NCBI RefSeq assembly: GCF_003330845.1
Contig: NZ_CP026121.1
Span: forward strand, 8,227,501-8,291,500
DNA: 64,000 bases
Reading direction: 5' to 3'
From: Streptomyces sp. Go-475
GTDB taxonomy: Bacteria; Actinomycetota; Actinomycetes; Streptomycetales; Streptomycetaceae
Part shown: one piece after another, positions 34,662 to 43,126 of the stretch
Layout of the letters: the number at the start of each line of letters is the position of its first letter
Position numbering within the stretch: position 1 is the first letter of the stretch
The notes under the pieces: model-generated
The model's database searches: none
Seen by the model: the letters and a program-made list of their open reading frames with translations, nothing else
What the model was told of the DNA's origin: nothing
Program-made: the position numbers and the translations under genes

Positions 34662-35612
34662 TCAGTCGTTCACCAGGACCAGCTTGCCCGTCGTCCGGCC
34701 GGTGTCGCCCCGGGCGTGTGCCTCGGCGGCGGCGGCCAGGGGGAAGGTTCCGGCGATGGTGGCGCGGAGCCTGCCCGTCGCGGCCAGTTCCGCGATCGTC
34801 TCCATGCCGGCCCGGTCGGCGTCGACCAGCATCCGGACCGCCCGGACGCCGAGCCGCCCGGCCTCCTCGTAGAAGTCGTCCGACCCTCCCGGCAGGATCG
34901 ACACCACGACACCGCCCGGGCGCAGCACGCGCAGGGAACGCAGGGCGGTGTCGCCGCCGATCGTGTCCAGGACGACGTCGGCGTCCTTCACGGCCTCGGT
35001 GAAGTCCGTCTCGCGGTAGTCCACCGCCTCGTCCACGCCGATGCCGCGCAGGATCTCGTGCTTGCCCGCGCTCGCGGTGCCGATCACGTACGCGCCGCGC
35101 TCCTTGGCGATCTGCACCGCCACGTGCCCGACCCCGCCCGCTGCGGCGTGGATCAGCACCCGCTGCCCGGGCCGCAGGTCGGCGTGCTCGGTCAGCGCCT
35201 GCCACGCCGTGAGCGAGACCAGCGGCAGCGCGCCCGCCTGGACGTGGTCGAGACCGGCCGGCTTGCGCGCGAGGGCACGCACCGGCGCGATGACGTACTC
35301 GGCGTGCGAGCCGTGCCCGAACGGGTACGGCAGCATGCCGAAGACCTCGTCACCGGGCGCGAACGCCGCCACGCCGATGCCGACGGCCTCCACCACGCCG
35401 GAGACGTCCCAGCCGAGGACGAAGGGCGGCTCACCCAGGAAGCCGCCGGTGGCGCGGTGCTTCCAGTCGGTCGGATTGACCCCGGCGGCCCGCACCCGGA
35501 CCAGCACCTCGTTCGGCCGCGGTACCGGGCGCTCGACTTCCACTTCCTTCAGGACCTCGGGACCGCCGAGGACGTCCTGGCTGATGGCTCGCATCGTGTT
35601 CCGTGTGCTCAT
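34662..35612 (-). CDS. NADPH:quinone reductase-like MDR oxidoreductase
   Basis: About 316 aa, zinc-free medium-chain reductase. VRVRAAGVNPTDWKHRATGGFLG is the substrate-side start, and VLIHAAAGGVGHVAVQIAKERGAYVIGTAS is the dinucleotide loop with the quinone-reductase AAxGGVG signature. VLDTIGGDTALRSLRVLRPGGVVVSI follows. Starts at 35618, 35612 and 35594 are all possible; none has a strong ribosome site. It is divergent from a GlxA-type regulator. Confidence 0.85.
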   Translation of the reverse strand: MSTRNTMRAISQDVLGGPEVLKEVEVERPVPRPNEVLVRVRAAGVNPTDWKHRATGGFLGEPPFVLGWDVSGVVEAVGIGVAAFAPGDEVFGMLPYPFGHGSHAEYVIAPVRALARKPAGLDHVQAGALPLVSLTAWQALTEHADLRPGQRVLIHAAAGGVGHVAVQIAKERGAYVIGTASAGKHEILRGIGVDEAVDYRETDFTEAVKDADVVLDTIGGDTALRSLRVLRPGGVVVSILPGGSDDFYEEAGRLGVRAVRMLVDADRAGMETIAELAATGRLRATIAGTFPLAAAAEAHARGDTGRTTGKLVLVND

Positions 35613-35644
35613 GGTCATCCAGCGTGCCAGCCGGTGATCCACCC

Positions 35645-35662
35645 GGCCATGGCATGATGGCC
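35645..35662. promoter_or_regulatory. 18-bp palindrome in the divergent promoter region
   Basis: GGCCAT-ggcatg-ATGGCC is a perfect inverted repeat centred between the oxidoreductase and the GlxA-type regulator genes. It is a candidate binding site for the regulator. Confidence 0.45.
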
Positions 35663-35671
35663 ACCATTCGA

Positions 35672-35677
35672 TAGGAT
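35672..35677 (+). promoter_or_regulatory. -10 element giving a leaderless regulator transcript
   Basis: TAGGAT, a good Streptomyces -10 hexamer, ends six bases before the ATG at 35684, and no Shine-Dalgarno sequence is present. A clear -35 is missing. Confidence 0.45.
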
Positions 35678-35683
35678 CGTGCC

Positions 35684-36628
35684 ATGCGGCGTGAGCGAGT
35701 GGTGGTCCTGGCCCTGGACGGTGTGTACCCCTTCGAACTGGGCATCCCCAGCCGGATCCTCGGCGCCGCCGACGGCCGCTACGAGGTCCTGACCTGCTCG
35801 GCCGACGGCGGCCCGGTGCGTACCGCCGCCGACTTCGGCGTCACCGTGGAGCACGGCCCCGAGGCCCTGGCCACGGCCGGCACGGTGGTGATCGCGCCCG
35901 TCGCGCCGTCCCACCTGACCGACGAGGTGCCCGCCGAGGTCCTGGCCGCGCTCGCGCGGATCCGCCCCGGCACCCGCATCGTCTCCATCTGCACCGGCGC
36001 CTTCGTCCTGGCCGCCGCGGGGCTCCTCGACGGCCGCCGGGCGACCACCCACTGGCAGGTCGCCGATCACTTCCGGCGCATGTTCCCGCGCGTCGACCTC
36101 GACCCGGACGTGCTGTTCGTCGACGACCACCCGTTCCTCACCTCGGCCGGAGCCGCCTCCGGCGTCGACGTCTGCCTCCACCTCGTCCGCAAGGACCACG
36201 GCAGCCGGCTGGCCAACACCGTCGCCCGCCGCTGCGTGGTCCCGCCGTTCCGGGACGGCGGCCAGGCCCAGTACATCGAGCAGCCCGTCCCCGAACAGGG
36301 TGCCGCGAGCACCGCCGCCACCCGCGCCTGGGCCCTGGAACGCCTCGGCGAACCGCTCACCCTTGCCGACCTCGCCGGCCACGCCCGGATGAGCCGGCGC
36401 ACCTTCGCCCGCCGCTTCCACGACGAGGTGGGCCTCAGCCCGGGCCGCTGGCTGATCCAGCAGCGCGTCTCCCGCGCCCGGCACCTGCTGGAGTCCAGCG
36501 ATCTCACCGTGGACCAGATCGCCGGCCGGGTCGGCTTCGCGACCGGCGCCTCCCTGCGCCAGCACCTGCACGCGGCCATCGGCGTCTCCCCGCAGGCCTA
36601 CCGCCGCACGTTCCAGAGCGCCCGCTGA
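35684..36628 (+). CDS. GlxA-type regulator (DJ-1/PfpI domain plus AraC helix-turn-helix)
   Basis: A 314-aa protein. The N-terminal DJ-1/PfpI-like domain includes VVVLALDGVYPFELGIPSRIL and IVSICTGAFVLAAAGLLDGRRATTHW, with the Cys of the nucleophile elbow retained. The C-terminal AraC DNA-binding domain has two helix-turn-helices: LTLADLAGHARMSRRTFARRFHDEVGLSPGRWL and LTVDQIAGRVGFATGASLRQHLHAAIGVSPQAYRR. It probably activates the divergent quinone reductase-like gene in response to an electrophile or amide-type signal. Confidence 0.9.
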   Translation: MRRERVVVLALDGVYPFELGIPSRILGAADGRYEVLTCSADGGPVRTAADFGVTVEHGPEALATAGTVVIAPVAPSHLTDEVPAEVLAALARIRPGTRIVSICTGAFVLAAAGLLDGRRATTHWQVADHFRRMFPRVDLDPDVLFVDDHPFLTSAGAASGVDVCLHLVRKDHGSRLANTVARRCVVPPFRDGGQAQYIEQPVPEQGAASTAATRAWALERLGEPLTLADLAGHARMSRRTFARRFHDEVGLSPGRWLIQQRVSRARHLLESSDLTVDQIAGRVGFATGASLRQHLHAAIGVSPQAYRRTFQSAR

Positions 36629-36737
36629 CCTCGTCCCGGCCCGGCCCCGATCAACTGGGCGGGATGCAAAGCCATTTGTCGACGTGTGGCTTTCTGTCGG
36701 AGCGTGACGGAACCCTCACGTCCGCCGGGGGTCGAGT

Positions 36738-36768
36738 TTGATCCTTTCGGGTTCAAACCCGATAAGGT
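36738..36768 (+). promoter_or_regulatory. Candidate conservon promoter
   Basis: TTGATC (36738-36743) with GATAAG (36761-36766, 17-bp spacer) or TAAGGT (36763-36768, 19-bp spacer). It lies 110 bp upstream of cvnA in the 250-bp gap after the GlxA-type gene. The spacer contains GGGTT-ca-AACCC, a small palindrome. Confidence 0.45.
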
Positions 36769-36878
36769 TCCGATCGGCGCTGCGAGTTGACGCGATCGCG
36801 TCCGGTCACCTCGCGGTGCGTACTCATGAGTGCGGTCCACACACCCCCCGTTCGATCGTGTTGCTTCGAAGGATGCAG

Positions 36879-38618
36879 ATGGAACTCGCCACTCCGCCAC
36901 CGGCGGCGCGGGCCCCTGTCGCCTGGTACAGCTGGTGGTTGATGCCGCTGGGCCTGGGAGGCGGGACGCTTGCCGCCACGTTCATGAGCTCGGAGCGAAT
37001 AACCGCGGCCGTCGCCGGTGTCGCGGCGACGGCGGCCAGCGCCGTGTGCGTGCGCCTGCTGCTGCGCACCCGGGCCCAGCTGCACCGGGCGGAGGGCTCC
37101 TTCCGCACCACGCAGGCCGAGCACAACCAGCAGTGGCAGCAGCATGTGGCCGGCCTGGAACGGAAGTTCTCCGCCGAGCGCGCCACCCTGGAGTCCCAGC
37201 TCACCGAGCAGAACGCGACGTACGAGCGGCGACTGGCCGACCAGAGCGCCACGTACGAGACGCAGCTCGCCGACCAGTCGAGGGCCTACGAGGAGCGGCT
37301 GGCCGAGCAGGCGACGTCCTACGAGGCGCAGCTCGCCGACCAGGCCGAGGTCTGGCAGGAGCAGCTCTCCCACCAGCTCGCCGCGGTCGCCCTGCTCGCC
37401 GACGAGCAGCTGCCCGACGCGATGGACAAGCTCCGCTCCGGCGAGGCCATCGACGACGTCCTGCCGACCGTCAACCAGTGCGCCAAGGTCAGTGCCGACC
37501 TCCAGGCCGAGCTGCGCAAGGTGCTGCGCACCGCCCTGATCGGCCTGGAGGCGGAGTTCGACCGCTCCACCTCCGCCGAGCAGGCCGTCATCAGCATCGG
37601 CAACCGCATCCACGTGCTGACCAGCAAGCTGCGCGGCCGGCTGCACGAGATGCAGGGCGAGCACGGCAGGCTGCCGGCTGTCGCCCGGGGCCTGATGGAG
37701 CTCGACCAGGAGATCGGCCCCGCCGACTGCCTCGCCGCCAGCATCGGCGTGCTCGGCGGCTCGGACCGGCCCGGGCGGCAGTGGCAGGAGCCGCAGCGGC
37801 TGCTGAGCGTGGTGCGCGGCGGCATCGGCCGGATCAAGGACTTCCACCGCGTCCAGGTCCGCCACCTGCCCGAACTCGGCGTCGACGGCGGCCTCGTGGA
37901 CCACCTCACGCTGATCTTCGCCCACCTGCTGGACAACGCGGCCCGCTACTCGCCGCCCACCGAACCGGTGCTGATCTCCGGCAAGGAGGTCCCCAACGGC
38001 GTCGGCATCGAGATCCAGGACTCCGGCAAGGGCCTGAGCGAGGAGAAGAAGCGCGAGGCCGAGCACGCCCTCGCGGGCACGGCGCCCGGCGCGGGCCTCG
38101 GCGGCATCACCGAGGACGCCAGCATCGGCCTGCGCGTCGTCGGCGCCCTCGCGCGCCGCTACGGCATCCGCGTGACCTTCGCGGACTCGCCGTGGCTCGG
38201 CACCTCCGTGGTGGTCGTGGTCCCGCACAAGTACTTCAGCCCGCTGCCCACGGCCGCGACCGCCCAGGCACCGGCCACCCCGGCCGCACCCCCCGCCGAG
38301 GTCCGCACCGCCGCGGCCGCCCCGGCCCGCGAGACGGCCACCGCACCGGAGGCGGACGCGCGGGCCGAGGCCGTGGAGACCACGCCCGGCGGTCTGCCCC
38401 GCCGCCGCAGCAAGCGCAACGAGACGGAGGGGCCCAGGCAGGCCGAGCGGACCGACCGGAGCACCGTCGCCGCCGTCCCGCCCGACGCCTCCTTCTCCGG
38501 CCTCGCCGCCTTCGCCACCGCCGGACGCGACGCCGCGGAGGCCTCCTGGGCGGACGACGCCCACGACACCCCCGGCGGACGCGAGTCCACCGAGCACCGC
38601 ACCGAAGAGAGCGACTAG
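36879..38618 (+). CDS. cvnA: Conservon sensor kinase-like protein CvnA
   Basis: A 579-aa membrane protein. Two N-terminal helices (residues about 15-58) are followed by a long coiled coil with five 11-residue repeats at residues 111-165. Next come an H-box-like helical region (IGNRIHVLTSKLRGRLHEMQ) and an ATPase domain with VDHLTLIFAHLLDNAARYSPPT (N box), IEIQDSGKGLSEE (G1) and IGLRVVGALARRYGIRV. The last 130 residues are Ala/Pro-rich and disordered. ATG at 36879 is preferred over 36873 because CGAAGG then has normal spacing. As in known conservons it would signal to the CvnB/C/D proteins encoded directly after it. Confidence 0.92.
   Translation: MELATPPPAARAPVAWYSWWLMPLGLGGGTLAATFMSSERITAAVAGVAATAASAVCVRLLLRTRAQLHRAEGSFRTTQAEHNQQWQQHVAGLERKFSAERATLESQLTEQNATYERRLADQSATYETQLADQSRAYEERLAEQATSYEAQLADQAEVWQEQLSHQLAAVALLADEQLPDAMDKLRSGEAIDDVLPTVNQCAKVSADLQAELRKVLRTALIGLEAEFDRSTSAEQAVISIGNRIHVLTSKLRGRLHEMQGEHGRLPAVARGLMELDQEIGPADCLAASIGVLGGSDRPGRQWQEPQRLLSVVRGGIGRIKDFHRVQVRHLPELGVDGGLVDHLTLIFAHLLDNAARYSPPTEPVLISGKEVPNGVGIEIQDSGKGLSEEKKREAEHALAGTAPGAGLGGITEDASIGLRVVGALARRYGIRVTFADSPWLGTSVVVVVPHKYFSPLPTAATAQAPATPAAPPAEVRTAAAAPARETATAPEADARAEAVETTPGGLPRRRSKRNETEGPRQAERTDRSTVAAVPPDASFSGLAAFATAGRDAAEASWADDAHDTPGGRESTEHRTEESD
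37209..37373 (+). repeat. Five tandem 33-bp repeats coding for 11-residue coiled-coil units
   Basis: Each unit encodes a variant of Q-x-A-x-Y-E-x-x-L-A-D: QNATYERRLAD, QSATYETQLAD, QSRAYEERLAE, QATSYEAQLAD, QAEVWQEQLSH. The 11-residue period fits a hendecad coiled coil with slight right-handed or straight supercoil. Third-codon changes show the copies are not recent. Confidence 0.85.
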
Positions 38619-38623
38619 TCCTC

Positions 38624-39034
38624 ATGACGCAACAAGGAACAGATGTGAGCTGGGCGCTCCGCGATCTCGTCGAGAGCATCCAGGAGATCCGTTTCGCCCT
38701 CGTGGCCTCCAGCGACGGCAAGGCCATCACCTCCTACGGCGCCGAAGACCCCGACGACGTCGACCGCTTCGCCGCCGTGGTCGCGGGCCTGCAGGCCCTG
38801 GCCCAGCCGGTCGCCGAGCAGTTCCCCAAGTACGCCGGCCAGCTGCGGCTGGCGATGATCGAGGTCGACGGCGGGCACCTCTTCGTCGTCCGCGCCGGAG
38901 TCGAGACGTACCTCGGCGTCCTCGCCCGGGAAGGCCTCGACCAGGGCCTGCTGGGGCACCAGATGAGGGACCTGGCCCGCAGGATGGGTGAACTCCTCGG
39001 CACCACTCCGCGCCTGGAGGAGCACTCTGGATGA
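38624..39034 (+). CDS. cvnB: Conservon roadblock/LC7 protein CvnB
   Basis: A 136-aa roadblock/LC7-fold protein. DVSWALRDLVESIQEIRFALVASSDGKAITSYG and YAGQLRLAMIEVDGGHLFVVRAG follow the family pattern. Proteins of this fold regulate small GTPases of the MglA type; here the target is CvnD. The gene begins 5 bp after cvnA, and its stop overlaps the cvnC start in ATGA, showing translational coupling. Confidence 0.93.
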   Translation: MTQQGTDVSWALRDLVESIQEIRFALVASSDGKAITSYGAEDPDDVDRFAAVVAGLQALAQPVAEQFPKYAGQLRLAMIEVDGGHLFVVRAGVETYLGVLAREGLDQGLLGHQMRDLARRMGELLGTTPRLEEHSG

Positions 39035-39402
39035 GTGCTCCCCGCAGGCCGTCGGACCCGTCCGGTCTCGAGCGCTACTACGTCCTCACCGGAGGGCGCA
39101 GCGGACCGGGCGGTTCGGCGTCGAGCCTCGACGTGGCGACCCTGGTCGTCGCCCGTGCCGCCCCGTTACCGGGCATGCAGCACGAGCACGAGGAGATCCT
39201 GCGCCGCTGCCGCGACCCGCTGTCGGTCGCCGAACTCGGCGCTCATCTCGGGCTGCCCTTCAACATTCTCGCGGTGCTGCTGTCGGACCTGCTGGACGCA
39301 GGTCGCGTCGAAGCCCGTAACCCCATCCCGGCACACGAAGCCGGCCGCGGGCCCGACCTCGCGCTCCTTGAGGAGGTACTCAGTGGACTTGAAAGGCTTT
39401 GA
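39031..39402 (+). CDS. cvnC: Conservon DUF742 protein CvnC
   Basis: A 123-aa DUF742 protein with LERYYVLTGGRSGPG near the start and ILRRCRDPLSVAELGAHLGLPFNILAVLLSDLLDAGRVEAR, a winged-helix-like segment. Its exact role in the conservon complex is not known. It overlaps cvnB by 4 bp and cvnD by 20 bp. Confidence 0.93.
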   Translation: MSAPRRPSDPSGLERYYVLTGGRSGPGGSASSLDVATLVVARAAPLPGMQHEHEEILRRCRDPLSVAELGAHLGLPFNILAVLLSDLLDAGRVEARNPIPAHEAGRGPDLALLEEVLSGLERL

Positions 39403-39985
39403 CCAACCCGGAGGCTCGGCCGGGGACACCCGCTCGGTCAAGGTGATGATCGCCGGCGGGTTCGGCACCGGGAAGACCACCATGGTCCGGTCGGTCAGCG
39501 ACATCAAGCCGCTCACCACCGAGGAGACCCTCACCCAGGCCAGCGTCGACGTCGACCACCTCATCGGGGTCGCCGACAAGACGCAGACCACCGTCAGCCT
39601 CGACTTCGGCAAGATCGGCATCAACGAGAGCCTGGTGCTGTACCTGTTCGGCACGCCGGGCCAGGAGCGGTTCTGGTTCCTGTGGAACGGGCTGTTCAAG
39701 GGGGCGCTCGGCGCGATCGTCCTGGTGGACACGCGCCGCCTGGAATCCAGCTTCCGGGCGATCGAGGAGATGGAGCGGCAGGACGTCCCGTTCGTCGTCG
39801 CGCTGAACGTCTTCCCCGACTCGCGGAACTACCCGGTCGAGGAGATCAGGGACGCCCTGGACATCCCGGCGCACACCCCGGTCGTGGCCTTCGACGCCCG
39901 CGACCGGGCCTCCAGCCGGGACGTCCTCGTCGCCCTGATCCACCACCTGAAGGAACGCTCGGCCGTGGCCCTGGAGCCCCGATGA
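39383..39985 (+). CDS. cvnD: Conservon small GTPase CvnD
   Basis: A 200-aa MglA/Ras-like GTPase. MIAGGFGTGKTTMVRSVSD holds the P-loop, YLFGTPGQERFWFLWNGLFKGALGAIVLVDTRR the switch II region, and VALNVFPDSRNYP takes the position of the NKxD guanine-recognition motif in a divergent form. It starts with GTG at 39383 inside cvnC, with GAGGAGG upstream. It probably cycles between states controlled by CvnA-C. Confidence 0.93.
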   Translation: MDLKGFDQPGGSAGDTRSVKVMIAGGFGTGKTTMVRSVSDIKPLTTEETLTQASVDVDHLIGVADKTQTTVSLDFGKIGINESLVLYLFGTPGQERFWFLWNGLFKGALGAIVLVDTRRLESSFRAIEEMERQDVPFVVALNVFPDSRNYPVEEIRDALDIPAHTPVVAFDARDRASSRDVLVALIHHLKERSAVALEPR

Positions 39986-41232
39986 ACGATTCGACCGACC
40001 CCACCCTCCAGGCCGTGCGGGGCTGCCCCGTCGCCCACCACGGGGCCGACCTGACCCGGCTGTACGGCCCGGAGGCCGCGACCGACCCGGCGGGCATCTA
40101 CGAGCGGCTGCGCAAGGAGCACGGCTCGGTCGCGCCGGTGCTGCTCGAAGGCGATGTGCCCGCCTGGCTGGTCCTCGGCTACCGCGACAACCGGCGCGTG
40201 CTCGACAACCCCCGCCAGTTCAGCCGGGACGCCCGGATCTGGCGGGACTGGCGCGAGGGCCGGATCGAGGAGACCTCGCCGATCATGCCGATGGTCGGCT
40301 GGCGCCCCGACTGCGTGTCCCAGGACGGCGAACCGCACCGCAGGCTGCGCGGCGCCGTCACCGACGGGCTGCAGAAGGCGGCCGCCCGGGGCATCCGGCG
40401 GCACGTCACGTACTTCGCGAACAAGCAGATCGACGCGTTCGCCGACGCCGGCCGCGCCGACCTCGTGGCCGACTACGCCGAGCAACTGCCGATGCTCGTG
40501 CTCACCAGGATGCTGGGCCTTCCCGCGGCGGACGGGCAACGCCTGATCGAGTCGTGCGCCCAGGTCTTCAAGGGCGGCGAGGGCGCCCTCGAGCACAACG
40601 AGCGGATCATGGAGATCCTCGCGGAACTCGCCGAGCGCAAGCGGGCCGAACCGGGCTCCGACTTCGCCACGGCCCTGCTGGAGCACCCGGCCGGCCTCGA
40701 CCACGACGAGGTCGTCAGCCATCTGCGCCTGGTGCTGATCGCCGCGCACACCACCACCAGCAACCTGCTGGCCCGGGTCCTGCAACGGGTCCTCACCGAC
40801 GCCGCCCGCCTCTCCGGTCTGGTCAGCGGGGAGCTGAACGTCTCCTCGGTGGTGGAGGAGGTCATGTGGGACACCCCGCCGCTGTCCGTGCTGCCGGGCC
40901 GGTTCGCAACCGCCGACCTGGAGCTCGGAGGCCACCACGTCCAGGAGGGAGAACTGCTCATCCTGGGCCTGGCCGCCGGCAACCTCGACCCGGAGGTACG
41001 GCCCGACTCTGCCGTGGCCGTGCAGGGCAACCAGTCGCACCTGGCGTTCAGCTCGGGACCGCACGAGTGCCCGGGACAGAACATCGGCCAGTCCATCATC
41101 GAGATCGGCGTGGACGTCCTGCTGCACCGGCTGCCGGACCTGCGCCTGGCCGTACCGCCGGAAGAACTCAGCTCGACCGCCTCCACGTGGGAGTCCCGGC
41201 TGGACAGCCTGCCGGTCGAGTTCGCCGTCTAG
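39982..41232 (+). CDS. Conservon-associated cytochrome P450 (CYP157-like, lacks ExxR)
   Basis: A 416-aa P450 starting in the ATGA overlap with cvnD. The heme loop is FSSGPHECPGQNIGQSI with the Cys ligand, and the I-helix reads VLIAAHTTTSNLL. At the K-helix, where nearly all P450s have ExxR, the sequence reads VVEEVMWDTPPLSVLPGR, so the conserved Arg is replaced by Trp. S. coelicolor CYP157-family members, which are also conservon-linked, are known for such replacements. Substrate and role are unknown; it is the last gene of the operon. Confidence 0.92.
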   Translation: MNDSTDPTLQAVRGCPVAHHGADLTRLYGPEAATDPAGIYERLRKEHGSVAPVLLEGDVPAWLVLGYRDNRRVLDNPRQFSRDARIWRDWREGRIEETSPIMPMVGWRPDCVSQDGEPHRRLRGAVTDGLQKAAARGIRRHVTYFANKQIDAFADAGRADLVADYAEQLPMLVLTRMLGLPAADGQRLIESCAQVFKGGEGALEHNERIMEILAELAERKRAEPGSDFATALLEHPAGLDHDEVVSHLRLVLIAAHTTTSNLLARVLQRVLTDAARLSGLVSGELNVSSVVEEVMWDTPPLSVLPGRFATADLELGGHHVQEGELLILGLAAGNLDPEVRPDSAVAVQGNQSHLAFSSGPHECPGQNIGQSIIEIGVDVLLHRLPDLRLAVPPEELSSTASTWESRLDSLPVEFAV

Positions 41233-41247
41233 GCCACGTCGGCGGAC

Positions 41248-41280
41248 CGTTGCCCGGCCGGCTTTTCCGGCCGGGCAACG
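41248..41280. terminator. Strong terminator after the conservon
   Basis: CGTTGCCCGGCCGG (41248-41261) and its perfect complement (41267-41280) enclose a 5-nt CTTTT loop, 15 bp after the P450 stop. It lies between convergent genes and may work in both directions. Confidence 0.9.
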
Positions 41281-41328
41281 CCGTGCGTGGGTGCAGCAGG
41301 GGCCGCTCGGGCCTTCAGGATCGAGGCG

Positions 41329-43059
41329 TCAGCCGTCGAGCCAGTCGCCCGCGACGCCCGTGGGACGGTATCCCGTGGCGTTCCAGAGGAAATGCGGGTG
41401 GGCGCAGCCGAACATGTAGGCGAGCAGTGCGGTGTCCTCCCTCCCGGTCCGAGGGTCGTGCAGGGTGTGGAACCTCTCGGATCCGACCACTCCGGCGTCC
41501 TGCTGGACACGACGGGCGCGGTCCGGCGACGGTGCGGCGCTGGATGCCTCCACGGCGGCGATGTAGGTCCGGCGCAAGATCTCCCAGGTGCTGTCCGTGT
41601 CGCCGTGCCAGGGGCCGTGCAGTGCTTCGAAGGCATGGAGCTCGGCGTCGAACAGGGGCCATGCCTGGGGGTGTTGGGCTCGGCAGCGTGCGGACAGCTC
41701 GGCGGTCCGGGTGCTCAGTGCCGGTGCGGTGGGCCGCGGGGCGATGGTGAGGGTGGTGCCCTGGGTGAGGATGCCGGTGCACGGGTTGGGCTGCAGGTCG
41801 CACAGCGGGCAGTCCTCGGCCGGGGGGAGGCCCTGGGTGATGCCGTCGAACCACAGGGCGTGGCGGCCCGTGAGCCCCATCCAGACGATGGTCGTGGTCA
41901 TCAGCCAGGTGTTCCACATCGGGCTGTGGGCCTCGGGCATGCAGCCGTACTTGACGAGGGCTATCGCGCAGGCGGCGTAGAACGCCTTGGTGTGGGTGGG
42001 CATGTCGGCGAGCCAGAAGTTGCTGATCTCGCCGGTGAGGGCGTCGGCTCGTACGTCGGCCATGTCGTCGATGACGCGGCACAGCAGCAGGGAGGCGAGG
42101 TTTTCCTCCTGCCAGAGTTCGGTGTCGGGGGCGACGTGCCAGAACAGGCAGTCCAGCATCTGCAGGGCCGAGTAGGTGCTCTGGTCGAGCGGGTTGGTCT
42201 GGGGGAGCGTGACGTTGCCCGCGTCGTGCTGTCGGAGCCAGTACTCGTCGACGGATCGTTTGTGCGCTGCGAAGAGTCCGGAGACCAGGGCCCGTGCGCT
42301 GTTGGCGCTGAAATTCTCGGCCAGGCGGCTTTCGACGTGTCGGGTGAGGCGCGTTGTGTCGATGGTGTCGATCACGCGTTTGTATTCGTGGAAGACGAGG
42401 ATGTCGTCCTCGAAGCGGTGGCGGTGGCCGAGGTCTCGCTCGAGGTCGTTCATCTGCCGGGTCCAGGACCATCCACCGGTCAGGACACTGTCGAGTTCCC
42501 GGCGGTGCGGCCAGGTCTTGACGGCGAGGGGGCGACCGGCGCTCTGCCGCCAGCGGTAGTCGTCCAGCGTGCGCGCGGGGGGCGTGGGCAGCCGACGGCA
42601 CAGCGGGCAGGCGCAGACGGCGGTCTGCGCTTCCTCGCGCGGCGGGGTGAGTGCCCGGCTCCTCCAGGCCCCTTCCAGCATCGTGCAGGCCAGTCTGCAG
42701 ACCTCGGCGTCGGTGCTGATCTGCGGGAAGGCTGCTTCTATCAGGCGCAGGCTGGTGTCGAGGTGCCGCAACCTGGCGTAGCCCTCCTCGTCGGGTGGGA
42801 GGAACGCGGGCTGTGCCGGATGGAGGGCTCCCTCCACATGCAGCGTGGTGCTGGAGTGGGGGGAGCCGAACGCGTTCAGCCGCTGCTGAGCGGCGTTCTG
42901 GGAACTTCGGTACTCCTCCGTGCTCCCCTTGATGTGTTTCGCCAGGAGGCCGGCCAGGGTGTTCCCCGCCTCCGTGGGCTGGAGCTGGGCGCTTGGCTGC
43001 GCCGGGAGCGAGCTGTCGGCGGACGCCTTCGGAACGGCGCCTGCGACTCGAGATTTCAC
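41329..43059 (-). CDS. Uncharacterised 576-aa protein with DDxxD-type motif; candidate isoprenoid synthase
   Basis: The start GTG at 43059 has GGAG six bases upstream; the frame is open much further but that part is antisense to other genes. The protein is largely helical. Near residue 375 it has LLLCRVIDDMADVRADALTGEISNFWL, an aspartate-rich DDxxDxxxD stretch followed by GE-x-x-N, like the metal-binding motif of class I isoprenoid synthases. RFEDDILVFHEYKRVID lies about 120 residues earlier. Two CPLC motifs (CACPLCRRL near 195, CPLCDLQPN later) are unusual for terpene synthases. No NSE/DTE triad is recognisable. I do not recognise a named family; terpene-related function is an inference supported by the small ORF upstream. 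Confidence 0.55.
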   Translation of the reverse strand: MKSRVAGAVPKASADSSLPAQPSAQLQPTEAGNTLAGLLAKHIKGSTEEYRSSQNAAQQRLNAFGSPHSSTTLHVEGALHPAQPAFLPPDEEGYARLRHLDTSLRLIEAAFPQISTDAEVCRLACTMLEGAWRSRALTPPREEAQTAVCACPLCRRLPTPPARTLDDYRWRQSAGRPLAVKTWPHRRELDSVLTGGWSWTRQMNDLERDLGHRHRFEDDILVFHEYKRVIDTIDTTRLTRHVESRLAENFSANSARALVSGLFAAHKRSVDEYWLRQHDAGNVTLPQTNPLDQSTYSALQMLDCLFWHVAPDTELWQEENLASLLLCRVIDDMADVRADALTGEISNFWLADMPTHTKAFYAACAIALVKYGCMPEAHSPMWNTWLMTTTIVWMGLTGRHALWFDGITQGLPPAEDCPLCDLQPNPCTGILTQGTTLTIAPRPTAPALSTRTAELSARCRAQHPQAWPLFDAELHAFEALHGPWHGDTDSTWEILRRTYIAAVEASSAAPSPDRARRVQQDAGVVGSERFHTLHDPRTGREDTALLAYMFGCAHPHFLWNATGYRPTGVAGDWLDG

Positions 43060-43126
43060 ACCGGTCTCCCCATGAGCTGTGGTCCTGGCAACGGAATCGA
43101 TCGACCGTGGTCGTTGACCGGCATGA

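Noticed and set aside
37209..37373. Non-coding tandem repeat
   Set aside because: The 33-bp period keeps the reading frame and encodes a coiled coil within cvnA.
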